Source: Nephrocerus scutellatus (taxonomy: Eukaryota; Arthropoda; Insecta; Diptera; Pipunculidae). Taken from it: a DNA stretch of 64,000 nucleotides. Positions 45,014-56,274 of the stretch are shown here, piece by piece. The stretch spans positions 118,337,908 through 118,401,907 of the forward strand of contig OX352763.1 of assembly GCA_947095585.1 (NCBI GenBank), in the 5' to 3' direction. The notes under the pieces were generated by a model that worked only from the letters and a program-made list of their open reading frames with translations, searched no databases and had not been told where the DNA came from. The translations under genes were made by a program, and so were the position numbers. The first letter of the stretch is position 1. The number at the start of each line of letters is the position of its first letter.

Positions 45014-46249
45014 TACGGGTGATTGACACGAAGTGTTACCAAAAAAAAAACGCCACAGAATTTTTATTTTTTGATAAATTTTGATTGAATCAAAGTAAAA
45101 AAATTGCACAAATATTTAAATTTTCGAATTGCATTAGCAGTTTTCGATTTGGCCACCCTTAGCCGCGATTATGGCCTCTAAACGGCCGACAAAGGTATTG
45201 CATGCAGCACGAAAGTGGCTCTGCAGTATTTTGGCTCATTCCCGGCGAAGCGCTTGCTTGAGATGATCGACACTTTGGTCGAAACCGAGAAATCTAGCGG
45301 ATTTGCATCCGGTGATTTTTGGTGGCCATTGGGCAGTGGAAATGAACCGCGGAACGTTGTTTCTCAGCCAATCTTGATTGACGCAAGCTTTATGACTCGG
45401 CGCCGAGTCCTGTTGAAATGTCCAGGCTCCGCGGCCGAAATGTTTTTGGGCCCAAGGCTTCAACGCTCCCTCCAACACATGATCCCGATCAATTTTAGCA
45501 TTTATCTTGGATGCCACGGTCCAAAAAAACGAGCGATGAACTGCTTTCGGCCTTTACGGCGGCCCAAACCATCACCATCGGCGGCGCTTGGTTTCGAGTG
45601 GCAATCCGTTGGTCTAAATTTTCAGTAGAACGGCCGGGCAAGTAAATCCGACTCATCAGAGAAAACCAAATTCGGCAAATCGCCACTTTCGTGCAAGCGT
45701 AACAACTCCTTTGCTCTTTCCACTCTAACTTTTTTTTGAGCATCGGTGAGACTATGGGTTTTTTTTTTGAATTTCAAGGCCTTTAGTCCAAGATGATCTT
45801 TCAATATGTGGTGCATCCGTTCGAGCGAAATGTTCACCTCACGAGCCATTTTTCTGCCGCTACGGCGCGGATTCTGAGCCATATTGGCCTTAACCTTCCG
45901 AATGATATCCGGCGATGTTGCAGTGCGTTTCGGTCCACCACGATGGCGTATTGCAATGCTGCCAGTATCGTTACAACAATTTACGGTGCGATACACAAAC
46001 ATTTTATTCACATGCAGATGTTTCAATGGGTTAACAATCTGCGGCTGTGGTTTTCCAGCAATATACAGAGCAATCACACTATTAAGCTTGAATTCCATTG
46101 CGGATAACTTTTTTCTGAATATTTCCCACTAAAATGCTTGTAAACAATGGAATGAACTGTCATTAGTGTAAATTTGAGCGCTCTGTCGTCACTGGTTTGA
46201 CAGCAATGACAGTCTGAAGTTGGTAACACTTCGTGTCAGTCACCCGGTA
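45014..46249 (-). mobile_element. Tc1/mariner-superfamily transposon with terminal inverted repeats
   Basis: The left end CGGGTGATTGACACGAAGTG continues TTACCAA, and the right end read inversely is CGGGTGACTGACACGAAGTG then TTACCAA: 27 bp of inverted repeat with one mismatch. TA lies directly outside the left end and one base outside the right end, as expected for TA-targeted elements. Length about 1.23 kb is near full size. It holds one transposase gene on the minus strand (separate entry). The flanks contain ATAAACAT repeats that blur the target site. Confidence 0.9.
45120..46098 (-). pseudogene. Tc1/mariner-superfamily (maT-like) transposase, frameshifted
   Basis: Starts MEFKLNSVIALYIAGKPQPQ, an N-terminal helix-turn-helix, followed by a second one (RKVKANMAQNPRRSGRKMAR, EVNISLERMHHILKDHLGLK). 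The first catalytic Asp is in NLVFSDES at about residue 147. A frameshift follows, then APPMVMVWAAV, a further shift to WTFQQDSAPSHKA with the second Asp, and a third shift places the last acidic residue in KSPDANPLDFSVS. The end reads FRAACNTFVGRLEAIIAAKG, typical of the maT/mariner group. All three catalytic positions can be found, but in three frames, so no functional protein is made. Bounds are set by the first Met and the last recognisable residues. Confidence 0.85.
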
Positions 46250-47785
46250 TAAACATCCCCTTCACATCATTCTTTAATGAAGTAATGTTGCAAAGTGATG
46301 CATCCTGTAATGTGTACTCACAAAACGTCCAAGGTAGTTTCCCTTCAAAACTGATGTCTTTACGCTAGCTCCAAGCTTCTATTAAGTTTGATTTTTCTTG
46401 CATTAAGGAAAAAAAGCTTGCACTTTGTAGGTTCTAGAAAATGCAGGAGATTCAAGAAGATCCCCTTAAAACAGGAACTATTTTTGATAGTCCCACTTTT
46501 TCCCCTGATTTGTTAGTAAACTAGGTCCATCCCGCCCACAATGCACACACAAGAAGCAACTCCATTGCATTCCTCTTAAAAGAGATTAAATTTAATTTAA
46601 TTAATTTAACGGATACATACTATGTATCGAGAAATATTTCAAAAATGTCAAAGTGTCTGTGTCACTTGTCGTGCGAGCCTAATCCATGTGAATGCCCCGA
46701 ATAGAAAAAGTCAACCCTCTTTTGGATTTCATCTTATCTGTGTCATCGCCACTAAACATGCAACTAACTGCTTGTTGCATTCATATTCCCTATATGCCAG
46801 TTTAACCACAAAACACCTTTATACGAAAGTACACCGACCGACGACCGACAGTCCGCAGCTTAACCAACGTCATCGAAAACGTGTCCGAAAGGGTATTACA
46901 GCAGTTTTGCTTCTTCTCAGTCGAAACCGCAAACGTTTACTTAGTTTTGACCCCAAAAAATGGGGTTACTGCGAAAGTAGGTGGCTGGACTGGACTGGTA
47001 GACGTACACAGTTCATTCGGGTTACATACGAGTACGTACATATTGTGCCCCACCAATTTCAGTTCGTTCGATTCACCATTGATAACTATTCTACGATAGA
47101 ACTGCTTTTGTTTTTTAGTTTGGAGGAAATCGTTTGCTAAAATTGATATTACTTCCAAAGAATCACCATTAATGATGCATCCATCCATCCATCCATCATT
47201 TCGAACGAATTGAAAACATCTGTGAAGAACTGAAACGCCCATTTGAGTTGATAACGAAGGATTTGTAGTTGTAATTATAATTCTTATCGGTGATGGAGGC
47301 GTTTTGTGGTGTTACAGAGTAACTCTGTTCGAGTATTTGTGTGCCACATGTTGTGCTTAAATGGCAACTTTTGTCATTAATTTGGTTTTGATTTTATTGG
47401 AAATGTATCCTACCCAAGTAAACAGATGTAAAGAGCAAAAATCTCCACACACAGCGTCAATCAGTGCGTTACAATTTGGCACTTTTACGGTATCAACGTA
47501 TCTAAATGCGTGACAAGTACTAACATTGGTGATTTCTGTGTTATTTATGAGCAGAACATCTCTTGGGGATGGGTAAGTTCTATTTTTACACCCTGCGACG
47601 ACGTGGTTTACATCACAACCCACCTTTTAACTCTTAAACAATGAAAAGATCCTATTTTGAGTTTTATAGAAAGTGTACCTCCTTTGTGGGTATATTGGCT
47701 AATATTTTGCCACGAATGAAAAATGAATACCTATACACATAGGAACAATTAAAGCGCGTCATTGAATTTTTTTATCAGCACACGC
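46250..47785. other. No confidently recognised gene
   Basis: Contains a plus-strand open frame of 172 codons (46622-47140) with no motif, no neighbouring splice logic and a competing minus-strand frame, so I regard it as chance. (CCAT)n near 47180. The minus-strand frame at 47357-47623 (RDVLLINNTEITNV...) has a faint LINE-like flavour only. Confidence 0.4.
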
Positions 47786-47789
47786 TCAA

Positions 47790-48738
47790 GTGGTTAAATC
47801 CCTTATGATGCTGGGCACCGCTTGGGCACTAAGGTATTAAGGAAAGAGAGAGGAGATGTCGGTGTGCGCATGCATTTTGAATGCCTGTGGATCATATTGA
47901 TGCGGGAATACAGAGCTTGGTAAAGCATTCCACTTTCCAAATTCGTATTGTACGACTAAAGAAAGAGTCTCTAAGCCTAACAGTACGACCGAAGATGGGC
48001 TTGAGGGTAAACTGATGAGCATTTAGAGCGCCACGAGTATTGCGGTTGAGTTCAAGGAGAGGTGGCATGCAACTGGCTATTTCTCTTGAGCACTGCTGGT
48101 GGAAGAAGCGACAAGAAGACAACAGTGACAAGCAGGAAACGTTTCTGCGGTGTTCGAGCGAATCTTTTGATTTCGCGTTTTATCGCATGGTTTTGTGTTC
48201 TATCTAGCCGATGCAAGGTGGTCTTAGGTGCACCTAACCAGACATGACAGTTATACTCAAATTTGGGACGAATAAATGCCTTGTAGATAGTAGCCAGATC
48301 CGGGAGAGTGAAATATTTCTTGCACCTTGTAACGAAGCCAAGGCACTTAGCAGCATTTTTGGCGACATTGAATATGTGGTCATTCCAACGAAGCTTGTCG
48401 TTAACGCACACATATCAATAATTGCTAGTTTTTCAGTTTCCTCGATGCAAATGCCATTCATGGATAATGGCTAGAGGTTACTCCTTCGTTTCAACGACAA
48501 AAGACAGCATTGGGTCTTGGATGTGTTAAATTCGACTCTATTGTGTTCTATCCACTTTGCAAAGCTGTCAAGGTCAGAATTTAACGAGCTTAACATACGC
48601 TGTTGTTCTATTTAGTTCCACATCCGAAGAGTAAGGACGTGAACCTGCGAACATATAAGATAAGCTAAGAGTGCTGTCGTCAGCAAAGGAATGAATTGGA
48701 TTAGAAGTTACAGACAGAACATCGGCTACAAAAACAAG
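47790..48738 (-). mobile_element. LINE RT, family 'QYGFR..FGESKV..DISK', 3' half
   Basis: Minus strand: VADVLSVTSNPIHSFADDST (catalytic FADD intact), VCVNDKLRWNDHIFNVAKNA, AKCLGFVTRCKKYFTLPDLA, TIYKAFIRPKFEYNCHVWLG, APKTTLHRLDRTQNHAIK and finally FSRTIRIWKVECFTKLCIPA. This is the C-terminal half of the RT and the thumb region, with few frame breaks. It is separated from its 5' half (49215-49700) by an inserted CpG-rich element. Confidence 0.88.
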
Positions 48739-49214
48739 TAAATGTAAAAAAACTTTTTATATATACATCGAAACACGCCACACAGTCGTTTATTATTTGG
48801 TAACAATAGCCAAAATATCTGTTTTTGAGGTCGGGGCGGGCGGGCTATTTTAAAGAATTTTCTTTTTTCCACTCTTCACACGCGCCACACGCTTACTCGC
48901 GACACTCGTCCAAAGTAGGATATCAAAATGGGCCCCTGACATTGAGCCGCTCCAAAAATATCAGCCCTCTAAGTCGTGAAAAGACTAAGGTGGTTAAAAA
49001 AGACCTTAAAAAACGAGAAAATGGCGCTATTTCAAACCATCACACGGTTTACACGCGAAACGTGACACGCGTTATACGTGGAATATAAAAAATGCTATTT
49101 TGGTCTTAGACTTAGACCCTCACAAGCTCAGCTCTCTAGGTCGTGTGGAAGGTGGTTAAAAAGGACCTCAAATTGGTCGAAAATACAGACAAAAAGGGGT
49201 CAAGTCAAGTTAAA
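48739..49214 (-). repeat. CpG-rich ACGCGTGTCGCGTGTG element, copy 3, inserted in a LINE
   Basis: In the minus orientation it carries ACGTATAACGCGTGTCACG, GTGTAAACCGTGTGATGG and GCGAGTAAGCGTGTGGCG blocks and TTTAAGGTCTTTTTTAACCA linkers like copies 1 and 2. The LINE frame is exactly interrupted: ...GCVLSPILFLI on one side, FVADVLSVTSN on the other, with no LINE sequence lost. The borders are direct repeats of the form CAAGT(T)AAATG..AA(A)..CTTTTT or GTTTTT. Confidence 0.85.
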
Positions 49215-49700
49215 TGAAAGTTTTTAATAAGAAAGAGTATCGGAGATAAAACACAGCCCTGAGGGACACCCGTATTTATGCGGTGGTTATCCGACTTAAA
49301 ACCATCCAAAACAAATTTGATTGAACGGTTTGAAAGATAGCTTCTAATCCATTGAAGAAGGTTTATATCAATTCCAAAAGCATGCATTTTGGACAGAAGA
49401 GCTTGGTGCCACACTCTGTCAAATGCCTTTGAAATATCAATTGCTACAACTATGCTTTCACCAAACTTGTGAAAAGTCTGGTTCGACTTTTCGGTGAGAT
49501 ATGCCATCAGATAATCAGTAGAACATTGTACACGGAAGCCATATTGGCGGTCATTGAGTAGTTCTCGTGATTCAAGATGTTTCATGAGCTGACGGTTAAT
49601 CAGCGTTTCCATGAACTTAGAAAGAAGCGATGTTAGTGATATTGGTCGGTACGAAGAGAGACATGACCTATCGCCTTTTTTTGGTATAGGCCCGACTTTT
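49215..49700 (-). mobile_element. LINE RT, family 'QYGFR..FGESKV..DISK', 5' half
   Basis: Minus strand, open from METLINRQLMKHLESRELLN through DRQYGFRVQCSTDYLMAYLT, KFGESIVVAIDISKAFDRVW, HQALLSKMHAFGIDINLLQW, IRSYLSNRSIKFVLDGFKSD and NHRINTGVPQGCVLSPILFL. Motif A (DISKAFDRVWH) and motif B (GVPQGCVLSP) are intact, so this is the least decayed LINE copy here. Upstream, a shifted frame gives the PIPKK..SYRPISLTSLLSKF region. Confidence 0.9.
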
Positions 49701-50163
49701 ACAGAACGAGCTCAGGCCTTTGATGGCAGATCTCACCAAGGTCGCGTTGGTACTACGAGAGTTGGTTACCGCCCACAGATTAGGTTGATCTCCTTGGAGG
49801 TTAGCTGAGTCTGGGCCAACTTTTGGTTGAGGACTCAGTTTCGTTCTAGGCTTGACCTACGTCTTGGCTGCTAGTTTACTACCCAAACACGGGTAGAGAG
49901 CTAGAGAGTTCATTCTTTGGTGTCCCTGATGTTGTTGGTGCGATAATTTGCTCTATGTGGAGTTGCATATCTCAACCGGTTGTCGTGAACCAATGATCCG
50001 CAAGGATTTTAGTTAGGTCCTACTCTAACCAATGATTTATTACTGGCACATCTGTCTAAGATGGACGTTTACGTATAACTAATCCGTGTCCGAAGAGGAC
50101 CGTGGAATTATGCACTCTGTTAGCGGTGTTCACGTTAATCCAAAGACATTTTATACCAAGAAA
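49701..50163. other. No recognised feature
   Basis: Unassigned sequence between the LINE and the 47-bp array. GGTAGAGAGCTAGAGAG-like purine-rich stretch near 49890. Confidence 0.4.
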
Positions 50164-50960
50164 TAGGGTCGTAAAGTTTTAGATATATTAAGGTACAGTG
50201 TAACTAATAGGTTCTAAAATTCTAGATATACCTAGGAACAGTGTAACTGGAAGGTAGGGTCCCAATATTCTAGATATACTCAGGAACATGGTAGCTAAAA
50301 AGTAGAGTTCTAAAGCTATAGATATACTCAGAGACAGTGTAATAAAAAGTAGGGTCTTAAAATTCTAGATAAACTTAAGAACAGCGTTAATAAAAGGTAG
50401 GATCCTAAAGCTATAGATCTACTCGGAGACAGTGTAATAAAAAGTAGGGTCCTAAAGCTCTATAGATATTTTCAGGAGCAATATAACTAAAAAGTAAGAT
50501 AAGTCTTAAAATTGTAGATATACTTAAGAACAGTGTACCTACATAAAATGTAGGGTCCTAAAGCTCTATAGATATACTCAGGAACAATGTAACTAAAAAG
50601 TAGGGTCTTAAAATTCTACTTATACTCAGTAACATGGTAGCTAAAAAGTAGAGTTCTAAAGCTTTAAATATAGTCAGATGCAGTGTAACAAAAAAGGTAG
50701 GGTCTTAAAGTTCTAGATATACTCAAGAACAGTGTATATAAGAAGTAGGGTTCTAAAGCTCTAGATGTCCTCATAGATAGTGTAACCAAATGTAGGGTCT
50801 TGAAATTCTAGATATACTCAGAATCGGTGTAACCAAAAATTAGGGTCCTAAAATTTTAGATATAGTTCGGAACAGTGATCCTGAAATTCTATATATACTC
50901 ATGAACGGTATAAGTAAAAAGTAAGGTCTTAAAATCTAGATATACATACTTGGCATTCAG
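50164..50960. repeat. ~47-bp tandem array, about 17 units
   Basis: Unit: GTAGGGTCCTAAAGCTCTAG, ATATACTCAGGAACAGTGTA, ACTAAAAA. TAG(G/A)GT landmarks at 50164, 50208, 50255 and 50303 give 44-48 bp spacing. Units alternate between CTAAAGCTCTAG and TTAAAATTCTAG versions, hinting at a dimeric period of about 95 bp. Confidence 0.93.
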
Positions 50961-52235
50961 GAACAATATAAGAACAATTCTCATTTAAATGTTTAAACAA
51001 AAGAACAAACCTTTTTTTTTTTTTTAAATAATTCTTTTGAATTCCTTATCCACAAAATCCAGGTGGTGCAGTTTTGTTGTTGTTTGTATTTCGCTATATA
51101 TATATATATATGTATGAATATTTATATTACTTTATGAAAAATCATTGGTTTTTTTTTTTTGCACAAACACTTAACTTTTGACCATCGATCAGAAGAATTA
51201 CAAATTAAATTTCAAACGGATATCAAACGAATTTTAACGATAAACGGAAATGGAATTTTTTATTATTATTGTTTATATTTTTATTACAATTATTATTTGA
51301 GTTCGTGTGCTGCTTGGCAAATCGATTTGTGTCGCCTTTTACGAATTCACAGAAACACAACGCTCGCCGAGTTTGTGCGCGAGAATGCGATAATGGAGGG
51401 AAGTGTTGCACTTGCAGCAGCACGGCGGGTAATAAACCAATACATTGACAGACGAACGCATTCGCGAGGAATATTCATTTATTAATTATTTTTTTTTTAT
51501 TAATTTCCTCACATTTTCCGTCAACAGCAATAATTCATTATTTGTTGTTGGTGCCTTCAGGTTTTTTTTTCTTCTTCAATTGCGAGAACGAAATTAACAA
51601 AATGAAGGGAGAAAATCAGAAAATAATAAAAATAAAAGCTAAAACGAACGGCCAGACGACGAGTATCTTTTACATACACAGTACAGTGAGTAACAACGAC
51701 AACGACAACAACAACAACAACGCCCGACAAACAAACAGATTCATGTGAAAACTCGTGATACCGGATTGGATGCTGTATCTTCAACGTGTGGAACGTAGTG
51801 TGTATCGTCGTGGTCATCAGAATGTACGTTGGGATTGGGAGTTAGGACCCAGATGCCAGATGCCAGAAGTCAGCCACTACCAATTTGACCACAAACAGTC
51901 GCACAGTGGATGACGATGACGATGACGATGATGATGACGATCCGATCGATGGATGGGATGGATGGACTAGCAGCTCTACGGAATGCTGTTTGCTGTTCAA
52001 TGTGTCGATAGTTGACTTGCGTTACATACATACTCTGCTCAAACATGGGCTGCTATGGGTGCGCACAGGCACAGGGCACAGCATCTATTGGTCGGTGGTG
52101 TGGTTGCTTTGCTTTGTACCAATAGTTGAGGTATTTTTGTTGTTCGTTGTAATGTAATTCTTTTTTATTAAAAACTGAACAAAATACGAACTTTTTTTTA
52201 ACAAAAACCCCGCGACACGTTCAATATTTTGCTCC
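50961..52235. other. Simple-repeat-rich intergenic or intronic DNA
   Basis: T runs near 51010 and 51150, (TA)n at 51099-51110, (AAC)n at 51697-51720, (GATGAC)n at 51911-51940. The frames over these (poly-Val, poly-Asp, Asn/Lys-rich) are by-products. Confidence 0.6.
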
Positions 52236-53700
52236 ACGTATTCAGATTGCTTGACTCTGATTCACGACGACAAGTCTCTTGTGTGGTTGTGTGACGCGAC
52301 GACAGCACAGCACGCTCCTCACCAGACGGACGAACCAACTAACTATCAACGACTATTGCGACTATCGCTCCGTAAATTGCTGCATAGCACACAGCTTGAA
52401 TTAATTAATCGTCTATCATGCGCTATGTGCTGCTATTGCTCGCCTCACACCAATCACCAAGTGTTCCGTTGATTAAACGGAAATTATTAAGCGCACCAGG
52501 CACCAGAAGCACATACAGGTGGTGCTTAGTGGTTGGTGGTGTGACGTAGCGATAGCGACTAGCGAGGAGTCTAACGTCGCGTATGTTCTGTGTAAACAAA
52601 ACCTAGAATGCCACTGCTCGGTTGCAGTGGAATTTCTCGTTTGGCACTTGCCGCACACTAGCACACACGTACCTACACGCTACACTAGCGTAACGCAAAT
52701 CTGTTAATCCAATTAGAAGGAATTTTCTTTAGTTTTCCCCGCCCCGTACGTTTGCTGAGCGATTCCAGCCGATCGATCGATTGCACTGCGCGAAAAGCTT
52801 AACGCTTTTCGTTGGCTCTTCAGCGAATTTGTCTCAATTCGGCGGCGTCTGCGCACCCGACGTCAGCGCAGCGCTATCTGTCAGTTAGTAAGTAGTTAGT
52901 CAGTTAACCTTTGTGATACCGCCACGCTCAGGTAACACAACCAGCTGCGAGGTGAAAATAACGACGACTGAAACGATTGGTTTTTGTTCGTTTGCCTGAT
53001 TTGCTTTTCCAGCTCCATCCACATCTGTCATTTTCCTCCACTGTTTCGTTTCTTCGCCCATTTACACGGCAACGGCATAAGTCGCCATTCGCACACACTA
53101 CACACTGGATATCGGAGGTCGGGCGGCCCATTCCATGTAGCCAGCCAGCAGCTACCTACCAGCGACCAGAGAATTCGTGACGCCAATGGCTGGGGAGTTG
53201 TTTGAAGAGCTTTTGTTGTGCGAAAAGTGGATTGAGCGCGAACTGTGTAAATAGCGTCGTTCACTCTATTCTGCTATCACGTTCGTTCCGCTTTGACTTT
53301 GTGCCAGCCACAGCCAATGAGCCAGCCGGTTTACTCGCTAACTGCCACTTGGATGATACTTAAGTAGAATTGCCGTCGTTGGTCGTATTCTTCATTCGCT
53401 ATCGCTTGGCGTTTTCCATTTTCCATTAAAGCAAAAAATTAGCTGGCTATCGAGTTTGTGCAAAAGCAAACCATATTCGCCAAACATTCCTCAAGTGGCA
53501 CACATTTGCCAAACATTTTTGTCAACAAGAATCAAGAAACCACCACGCGGAAGGAGAGACGAAAGACTTGCACACTGCACTACCACGGTACCACTCAAGA
53601 CAACCGAACTCGAAGAAGAAAAAAAAGGCAATACGTTGGACAATAAATAAACGTTACATACATAGACGCAACATGGTAACATTTTGAGTGAAATATTTGA
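52236..53700. promoter_or_regulatory. GC-richer, repeat-free block; candidate promoter or 5' UTR
   Basis: Unlike its surroundings this 1.4 kb has balanced base composition, no transposon and no tandem repeat. It contains two exact copies of the dipteran initiator consensus (TCAGTT, within TGTCAGTTAGTAAGTAGTTA, near 52880 and 52901) and a CAG/GTAACA splice-donor-like site at about 52931 on the plus strand. The G/C-rich GCGGCGTCTGCGCACCCGAC block lies just upstream. No downstream promoter element is convincing. I infer a possible promoter for an unplaced transcript, but orientation is not proven. Confidence 0.25.
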
Positions 53701-54419
53701 CAGTTGTTTGAGTAACAATATTCTAAGCTGCTACAGTGGGTATTTTAAGTTTTACTTAAAATCAAAATTGTAGTTTTTTTTTCAACACCGTAACCGTGTT
53801 GAGCTTCCGATCCAATTCTTTAGAAAGCAGACATTTTTGGTTTCATTTCTTACTTTGCATTGCTTTCAACAAAGAGAAGAACTTATTGTAGATTCGAGGA
53901 AAGCTCCCTCCTAATCCTAACTACATATACTCTTTTGAATGATTTCTGATAGTAAGACTATAGTTGTACACTGCGGTTCACTAGATTAGAAGCACATCGT
54001 TTAGAAAGATAAGATTAATATTTCTCCGATTATATGTCAGGAAAGAAAAAACAAATGATGGTAAAAGTTATAGTAGTTTGTGGTTAATACAAAATCAAAG
54101 TTTACAAAATATTCAGAACAAGATAACGATACATAATTTAAAAAAACCGCGCTAAGCATTTGAGGCTTATAACGAAATTAAAATAACATCTTGTGATGAT
54201 ATGAGTTTTTTAGCCTCAAATATTCCAGATTTCCATTAAAAACATTCCAGCAATTTTCATTTATTTTATAACAGTTGCCTGAAATCTCCACATATTTTAT
54301 TTTCTACCCTTTTCTACCTATGCTTCATTAAAAAAAAAACTTTTTTAATATTATTTTATTAAATACTTTTAATTTTTTAATAAAATATGTGTACATAATT
54401 TTAATAGTATGAAGATGAG
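53701..54419. other. No recognised feature
   Basis: AT-rich sequence before the C-rich array; nothing recognised. Confidence 0.5.
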
Positions 54420-56270
54420 TTGGTAATATGGAGACCCTAACAAGGCTCCCAAAAACAACCAAAAGACCCTCAAAAGACTCCCAAAAGACCCCGAAAGGAG
54501 CCCCAAAGGACTCTCTAAAAACCTCTTTAGACCACCTAAAGACCCCTAAGGACTACCTAGAGACCCAGTCAACACCACCCGGACGACCGCCCTCAAGACC
54601 CCCGTAAGACCTCCAAGTCCTCACTGAAGACCCTCTTAAAACTCTCACAAGGCCCCGCTCAAAGCCTCCTTAAGATCCAATTAAACCCCCTTTCAAAACT
54701 AACTCAGCACCCTCGCAAAACTCCTCGAGACCCCTCTAAGAAACCCTTGAGACCCCCTCAATACTACCTAAAGACCACCTCAATACCCCCTTAAACCGCC
54801 CAAAGACCCCCTCAACACCATCTTCAAGACCCCATTAAGAACACCATAAGATCCCCATAAAACCACTCTCAAGACCTCCCTCAAGACTACCTCTTGGCTC
54901 CCTTAAGAACCTCTCAACACTCCACTCAAGCCTCACTCCAAACCAGCTCAAAAACCTTCAAAACGCCCCCAAGACCCTTACAAGACTCCCCTTATACTAC
55001 CCGCAAGACTACCTGAAGGCCTCAAGACCCCGTTTAGACCACGTTACGACCCCCATCAAAATTTCCTCACAAATTCACCAAAAACAATCCACTCAAATTC
55101 GCAAAAAAACCCTCTAGACCCCCTTAAGACTACCTTAAGACTCCCTCAAGACCCCCCATCCCAAACTCAACTCACGATCCTCTCAAAACCCCCTCACATG
55201 ATCCTCTAGACCACCTAAACACCCCTCAAGACCCTCCTCAAAACCACCTAAATACTCTCTCAAGACCACCTAAGGACCCGCTAGGACCCCCTTAAAATCC
55301 CTTTAAGATTCACCCAAGACCACCTCAAAACCCTCTTAAAACCAACACTCTGGAACACACTAAAGACCCTCTTAAAACCCCCTCAAGACCCCCATCATGA
55401 CCTGGCTACCTAAAGATCCCCTCAACACCACGTAAAGACTCCCTTAAAATCCCATCATAATACTCTGAAGTCCCCCCAAAGTAAACCCAAAAAAACTTCT
55501 TAAGACCTTCTCAAGACTACTTCATGATCCCCTCAATATCCCACTCAGGACCCTCCGAAAAAGCTCTCAAGTCCCTCTTAAAACCTCCTTAAGACCCTCC
55601 CAAGGCACCCTCTAAGACGAAATCAAGACCCCCTCCAAACCGTCTTAAGACCTTCTCACGGCCCACACAAGACCGCACTTACACCCTCTTAAAACCATCC
55701 CAAGATTTTCCTCAAGACCACCTAAAGAACCTCTCAACATCCCATCAAGGCCACCTAAAGACCCCCTCGAGACTACCACGAGATCCTCCTCTAGACCCAC
55801 CAAAGCACCCTTAAAAGACCCCATTTAAAACCTCTTCCAAATCTTCTTAAGGCCCTCTCAAAACCCAACTCAAGACACTCTTAAGACAACCCTAAAACCC
55901 TCTCAATTTAACCTCAAGATTAACCCAAGAGCCACTCAAGGCGCTCCTTAAGACCTCCGTAAAGCCTCCTCAAGACCCACCTAAAGACCCTATCAAAACT
56001 TCTTCAAGGCGCTCGCAATCCCGCACCAACACCACCTTAAAGCCCCTGAAGACCCTTTAAAGACCCCTTCAACACCTCTTAAAAAAAAGACCACTCTCAA
56101 AACCCAACTTCATATCCCCTTCAAGACCCCACTGAAGACCCCATTAAGGCCATCTCAAGACGTTCTCAGGACCGCCTTTAGACCCTGTTAGAACCACCAC
56201 AAGATCCCCTTAAGACCACCTCACAAACCCTTCAACCCCACCCTTCAGGAAACCATAAGAACACTCCTCA
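54420..56270. repeat. CTCAAGACCCC-type degenerate short repeat, 1.85 kb, strand-asymmetric
   Basis: The plus strand is almost entirely A, C and scattered T, with G mostly in AAGAC. Phrases CCTCAAGACC, CCCTTAAGAC, CCACCTAAAGACC and CTCAAAACCC recur with a basic step of about 10-11 bp and no obvious higher order. Stop codons and shifting period rule out coding. A short related tract lies at 62.73-62.82 kb. Confidence 0.93.
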
Positions 56271-56274
56271 AGAT

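Noticed and set aside
46622..47140. 172-codon plus-strand open frame as a gene
   Set aside because: No motif, no splice context, a competing opposite-strand frame and biased Arg/Leu composition consistent with chance.
51885..52157. Frame with a poly-Asp run
   Set aside because: The run is a GATGAC simple repeat; the remainder shows no homology.
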